This document shows positions 62,995 through 64,000 of a DNA stretch of 64,000 nt, piece by piece (position 1 is the first letter of the stretch; the number at the start of each line of letters is the position of its first letter). The notes beneath the pieces are model-generated. The model worked only from the letters and a program-made list of their open reading frames with translations, ran no database searches and was not told the DNA's origin. The stretch is from assembly GCF_003031265.1 (NCBI RefSeq), contig NZ_CP019966.1, forward strand, positions 1,364,001-1,428,000, given 5' to 3'. Made by a program: the position numbers and the translations under genes. Source of the DNA: Rhodopseudomonas palustris (GTDB lineage Bacteria > Pseudomonadota > Alphaproteobacteria > Rhizobiales > Xanthobacteraceae).

Positions 62995-63603
62995 ATGGCT
63001 GAGCAGATCGTCAAGACCCCCGGCTCGACTGGCAACGCCAATGGCGGTCGCCAGCAGCCGCCGAAATCAGCAAAGAAGGATCCGCAGGACATGGCCGGAG
63101 AGATGGGAAGCGGCGGCGAGCCGGAGCGGGATCTGAAGGAGCGGATCGTCGGCCTCGCCAGCGAGTCCGCGGAAGCCGCTCGCGCCAAGGCCGAGGAGTT
63201 CGCCGAGACCGCGCGCGACTTCGCAGCCGAAGCCGGCGAATCGCTCAAGCGGCGTGCTTACGAGGAGAAACAGGCCGGCGCCGATTATGTCGCCAATATC
63301 GCGGACGCCATCCGCCGCGCCTCGCGCGAATTCGACAACGATCTGCCGATCGCCGGCGTGTACATGCGCAAGGCGGCCTCCAAGGTCGAAGACATCTCCG
63401 ACACCGTGCAGCGCGGCGATCTGTCGGACCTGATCCATGGCGTCCAGGATTTTGCCCGCCGGCAGCCGACTGTGTTTCTCGGTCTGGCGGTGCTTGCCGG
63501 CTTCGGCGCGGTCCGCTTCCTGAAGAGCTCGAGCGGCGGACGAGACAGTCGCGTGGTCGATGCCGAGCCCAACCGGAGCTTCGATGATGACCGCGCCGAA
63601 TAA
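62995..63603 (+). CDS. Helix-rich, C-terminally anchored protein
   Basis: 202 aa. A Gly/Lys/Pro-rich N-terminus (about 1-45), an Ala/Glu/Lys amphipathic stretch (ESAEAARAKAEEFAETARDF), then a single membrane anchor near residues 155-175 (PTVFLGLAVLAGFGAVRFL) and a short charged tail. Composition echoes the preceding DUF3618 protein. Spacing of 15 bp upstream and an overlap downstream place it in the same operon. No named family recognised. Confidence 0.75.
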   Translation: MAEQIVKTPGSTGNANGGRQQPPKSAKKDPQDMAGEMGSGGEPERDLKERIVGLASESAEAARAKAEEFAETARDFAAEAGESLKRRAYEEKQAGADYVANIADAIRRASREFDNDLPIAGVYMRKAASKVEDISDTVQRGDLSDLIHGVQDFARRQPTVFLGLAVLAGFGAVRFLKSSSGGRDSRVVDAEPNRSFDDDRAE

Positions 63604-63982
63604 CAACCGTTCGATTCCGGACCTGTTCGGCGACGCTTTCACGCAGTTCGCCAAGCTGATCAGCAACGAGTTCGAGCTGGCCCGGGCGGAAATGTCCGAC
63701 AAGCTTGGCCAAGTCGGCCGCGCCGCCGCCATGATCGGCGCCGGCGCCGTGATCTTGATTCCGGGTTTGGTGGTGCTGCTGATGGCCGCTGCCGCGGCGC
63801 TGGTCGAGCACGGCTTTTCCAGCTCGGTCGCGTATTTGATCGTCGGCGGCTGCACCACCGGCATCGCGGCGGCGCTGATCGGCTTTGGCGCCAACCGGTT
63901 GTCGCCCGAAACGTTGAAACCTGAAATGACCATCGAACAATTGCAACGCGACAAGGAAGCGGCCGGGGAGATGATCCGATGA
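63587..63982 (+). CDS. Phage holin family-like (holin-X/DUF1469) membrane protein
   Basis: 131 aa. An amphipathic N-terminal helix (SNEFELARAEMSDKLGQVGR) precedes two membrane segments (AMIGAGAVILIPGLVVLLMA and YLIVGGCTTGIAAALIGFGA) and a charged tail, the layout of the holin-X superfamily, which are cell proteins and not lysis proteins. ATG 63587 has GGAG 8 nt upstream; ATG 63584 is equally in frame. Overlaps the preceding gene by 17 bp and the next by 4 bp. Confidence 0.82.
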   Translation: MTAPNNNRSIPDLFGDAFTQFAKLISNEFELARAEMSDKLGQVGRAAAMIGAGAVILIPGLVVLLMAAAAALVEHGFSSSVAYLIVGGCTTGIAAALIGFGANRLSPETLKPEMTIEQLQRDKEAAGEMIR

Positions 63983-64000
63983 CCAAGAAGGATGGCTTGC
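63979..64000 (+). CDS. Start of a further operon gene, truncated by the window edge
   Basis: ATG at 63979 overlaps the previous stop (ATGA) and opens MTKKDGL before the window ends. Too short to identify; the coupling suggests the fourth gene of the stress operon. Confidence 0.5.

Noticed and set aside
63587..63982. Holin-like protein as evidence of a prophage
   Set aside because: No other phage gene nearby; proteins of this type are common chromosomal envelope proteins.
1..64000. tRNA, rRNA, CRISPR array, insertion sequence or attachment site
   Set aside because: Looked for and not found; the repeats present are short palindromic intergenic elements without array structure or transposase genes.

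Overview
The window is high-GC DNA from an alphaproteobacterium of the Bradyrhizobium/Rhodopseudomonas group, most likely Rhodopseudomonas palustris or a close relative. This rests on: the fused cytochrome b/c1 gene (fbcH) behind a Rieske gene; the orphan ClpS2-type adaptor; the intergenic repeat families typical of this group; candidate EcfG-type and sigma-54 promoters; and a wealth of ferredoxin-linked and CoA-ester genes expected of a metabolically versatile anaerobe/phototroph. No rRNA, tRNA, CRISPR array, transposase or prophage was seen. Species assignment is inference.

Layout. 0.2-13.5 kb is mostly core genome: bc1 complex (fbcF-fbcH), a dienelactone hydrolase, an SDR plus pdxH pair, a small surface lipoprotein, a DnaJ-family co-chaperone, fabI, a histidine phosphatase, aroC, a class III nucleotide cyclase, clpS2 and a secreted VWA protein. 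13.5-18.6 kb is an alcohol/aldehyde oxidation unit (Fe-dependent ADH and ALDH) with a divergent AcoR-like sigma-54 activator and a good -24/-12 promoter. 18.8-25 kb holds a carotenoid cleavage oxygenase, a three-gene cassette of membrane protein, MoxR ATPase and HEXXH/VWA protein, and an alpha/beta hydrolase. 25.2-33.6 kb is a peptide-type ABC importer with two metallopeptidases (M81/MlrC-like and M20/CPG2-like); the binding-protein gene is divergent behind a second candidate sigma-54 promoter. 33.7-35.8 kb looks like an acquired cassette (DsbA/FrnE-like, SDR, HxlR regulator) beside the 3' stump of a methyltransferase gene. 36-40.5 kb has small membrane/envelope genes, a CBS-domain protein with an unassigned C-terminal domain, and a CHAD protein.

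40.7-61.5 kb is the metabolic centrepiece. Two ferredoxin-linked 2-oxoacid oxidoreductases (IorAB and a KorABC-type enzyme), a phenylacetate-CoA ligase, a complete branched-chain/aromatic-acid type ABC importer (LivHMGFK) with an embedded degenerate acyl-CoA synthetase, two unlike acyl-CoA dehydrogenases, an atypical crotonase, an ExbB-ExbD-TonB energiser and a second acid-CoA ligase lie together. A parsimonious reading is uptake of an aryl- or branched acid, CoA activation, and oxidative degradation with electrons passed to ferredoxin. The most unusual point is that the delta (ferredoxin) subunit missing from the second oxidoreductase appears fused to the C-terminus of IorB, so one polypeptide may serve two enzymes.

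61.7-64 kb is a likely general-stress envelope operon (DUF3618 protein with LEA-like amphipathic repeats, a second helix-rich membrane-anchored protein, a holin-X-like membrane protein and the start of a fourth gene) behind a candidate EcfG promoter. Functional calls come from recognisable motifs in the translations; no database search was run.
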